Shown: in pieces, positions 62,904 through 64,000 of the stretch
Position numbering within the stretch: the first letter of the stretch is position 1
Layout: every line of letters starts with the position of its first letter
NCBI GenBank assembly: GCA_023382595.1
Contig: JAHDWB010000001.1
Location: forward strand, 1,798,001 to 1,862,000
Direction of reading: 5' to 3'
DNA from: Anaerolineales bacterium
Lineage (GTDB): Bacteria; Chloroflexota; Anaerolineae; Anaerolineales; Villigracilaceae
Length of the DNA: 64,000 nucleotides
Notes under the pieces: generated by a model
Seen by the model: the letters and a program-made list of their open reading frames with translations, nothing else
What the model was told of the DNA's origin: nothing
The model's database searches: none
Program-made: the position numbers and the translations under genes

Positions 62904-64000
62904 ATGACCGCCTTTTTCGTTTGGTATCTCATCCTGACCCTGCTCGGCTGGTTGACCTTCCCGCTGACCTATGCGCTCTTCCCCGCGCTGACGGACCGCG
63001 GCTACACCCTCGCGCGCGCGGCGGGATTGTTGATCTGGGCGTACGTGTTCTGGCTGTTCGCCTCGCTCGGCATCGCCCAAAACGACCTCGGCGGGATTCT
63101 GCTGGCACTGGCGATGCTGGTCGTTTTGAGCGTTTGGTCGCTCGTCAACCACAAGGCGGAGATCGTACACTTCCTTAAGACAAACAAGCCGCTCATCATC
63201 TCCACCGAAATTCTATTTTTTGTTGCCTTTGCCTTCCTCGCTTTTGTCCGCTCCGCCAACCCCGAGTTGACCAGCACCGAAAAGCCGATGGAATTGGCGT
63301 TCATCAACGGCATCCTGCGCTCGGAAACCTTCCCGCCACGTGACCCGTGGCTTTCCGGTTATGCCATCTCGTATTACTACTTCGGCTATGTGATGACTGC
63401 CATGCTGGCAAAATTGTCGGGTATCAACGGCAGCATGGCGCATAATCTGATGACCGCGCTTATCTTCGGCTTGGGCGCGATTGGTTCATTCGGCATTCTT
63501 TACAATCTCTTGAACCGTGGATCACAGGCTGAAGATCGTCCGCCGTCCACTGTCCTCGGTCTTTCCTTTCTCGCGCCTCTCTTCCTTTTGCTCGTCTCCA
63601 ATTTCGAAGCATTGCTTGAGGTACTCCACCGCCGTGGCATCGGCTGGACAAAGAATCCCGTCACTGGCGAATGGACGGGCGCATTCTGGACATGGCTTGA
63701 CATGAAGGAACTTTCCCAGCCGCCGCTTGAGCCGTTCGCATGGGCTCCAGATCGCTATCTATGGTGGTGGCGCGCCTCGCGTGTCATTCAAGATTACGAC
63801 ATGCTCGGCGGTCACCGCGAAGTCATCGACGAATTTCCCTTCTTCTCCTTCCTGCTCGGCGACCTGCATCCGCACGTGCTGGCGATCCCCTTCGGCTTGC
63901 TCGCCATTGCCGTCGCGTTGAATCTCTTCCTCGGCGGCTGGCGCGGCGGCATTGACCTGCTCGGCGCGCGCCTGCATCTCAACATCCCCGGCTTTTTGTT
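62904..64000 (+). CDS. DUF2298 (Chlor_Arch_YYY) membrane protein, partial
   Basis: The frame is open from ATG 62904 to the right edge (365 codons). Hydrophobic segments follow each other from residue 1, with DUF2298 signatures YAISYYYFGYVMTAMLAKLS and FFSFLLGDLHPHVLAIPFGL. Residues about 204-220 (GSQAEDRPPSTVLGLS) are low-complexity and match a GGAC-type repeat read on the other strand. It starts 12 bases after the DUF952 stop. The C-terminus is missing. Confidence 0.88.
   Translation, partial: MTAFFVWYLILTLLGWLTFPLTYALFPALTDRGYTLARAAGLLIWAYVFWLFASLGIAQNDLGGILLALAMLVVLSVWSLVNHKAEIVHFLKTNKPLIISTEILFFVAFAFLAFVRSANPELTSTEKPMELAFINGILRSETFPPRDPWLSGYAISYYYFGYVMTAMLAKLSGINGSMAHNLMTALIFGLGAIGSFGILYNLLNRGSQAEDRPPSTVLGLSFLAPLFLLLVSNFEALLEVLHRRGIGWTKNPVTGEWTGAFWTWLDMKELSQPPLEPFAWAPDRYLWWWRASRVIQDYDMLGGHREVIDEFPFFSFLLGDLHPHVLAIPFGLLAIAVALNLFLGGWRGGIDLLGARLHLNIPGFL
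63526..63556. repeat. GGAC-type repeat segment inside the last DUF2298 gene
   Basis: On the minus strand the sequence reads ACCGAGGACAGTGGACGGCG followed by GACGAT, similar to the GGACCGCGGACGATGGAC stretch at 3363-3380. It is in frame with the plus-strand gene. Confidence 0.45.

Noticed and set aside
1-64000. CRISPR array, tRNA, rRNA, transposase or prophage
   Set aside because: No regularly spaced direct repeats, cloverleaf-like sequence, IS ends or phage genes were noticed on reading; an absence by eye is not proof.

Overview
The window looks like a chromosomal piece of an anaerobic member of Chloroflexota, most likely class Anaerolineae. This is an inference from gene content: two DUF2298 (Chlor_Arch_YYY) membrane proteins, a MalT-type ATPase regulator ending in a BTAD domain, DUF5317, NBR1-Ig-like lipoproteins, a T-box leader on pheST, and a MvhADG-HdrABC hydrogenase/heterodisulfide reductase-like cluster. 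No rRNA, tRNA, CRISPR array, transposase or phage gene was seen.

Layout. 1-2982: a class III nucleotidyl cyclase cut by the left edge, an HD phosphohydrolase and a GT-C-like membrane protein. 2998-7180: promoter, T-box riboswitch and pheS-pheT. 7228-11664: a small membrane protein, two tandem NBR1-Ig-like lipoproteins, a lysine 2,3-aminomutase, and a divergent agmatinase-family/GNAT pair. 11695-25053, all on the minus strand: hdrC-hdrB-hdrA-mvhD-mvhG-(83-aa protein)-mvhA-protease-hypA-hypB-hypF-hypC-hypD-hypE. This is a complete gene set for an H2-linked, probably electron-bifurcating complex plus NiFe-cofactor assembly. 25277-30824: an AAC(3)-family acetyltransferase, an alpha/beta hydrolase and dnaE. 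30959-36306: a large ATPase/TPR/BTAD regulator followed by a 48-aa membrane peptide, DUF5317, a small NHLP-like protein and a PAS-HD-GYP protein. 36472-44441: an oversized SecA, adenosine deaminase and aconitase. 44488-48988: an unknown membrane protein, a TIR membrane protein with internal duplication, and lepA. 49081-64000: a surface-glycan or lipid-linked-sugar region with a flippase-like protein, rhomboid, CDP-paratose 2-epimerase-like protein, MscS, GT4, two methyltransferases, a GT-C protein, a 1632-aa GT-C/DUF2298 fusion, DUF952 and a second DUF2298 protein cut by the right edge.

The strongest genome-scale signal is a set of short palindromic repeats. They lie between genes and, in several places, appear to sit in frame inside conserved proteins (SecA, HypF, DnaE, the DUF2298 fusion and probably the last gene), adding low-complexity peptides. 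Other notable items are the SecA with several hundred extra residues, the duplicated TIR/membrane protein, and the regulator/peptide/DUF5317/NHLP-like/HD-GYP block. All family assignments come from reading motifs by eye; no database search was run.
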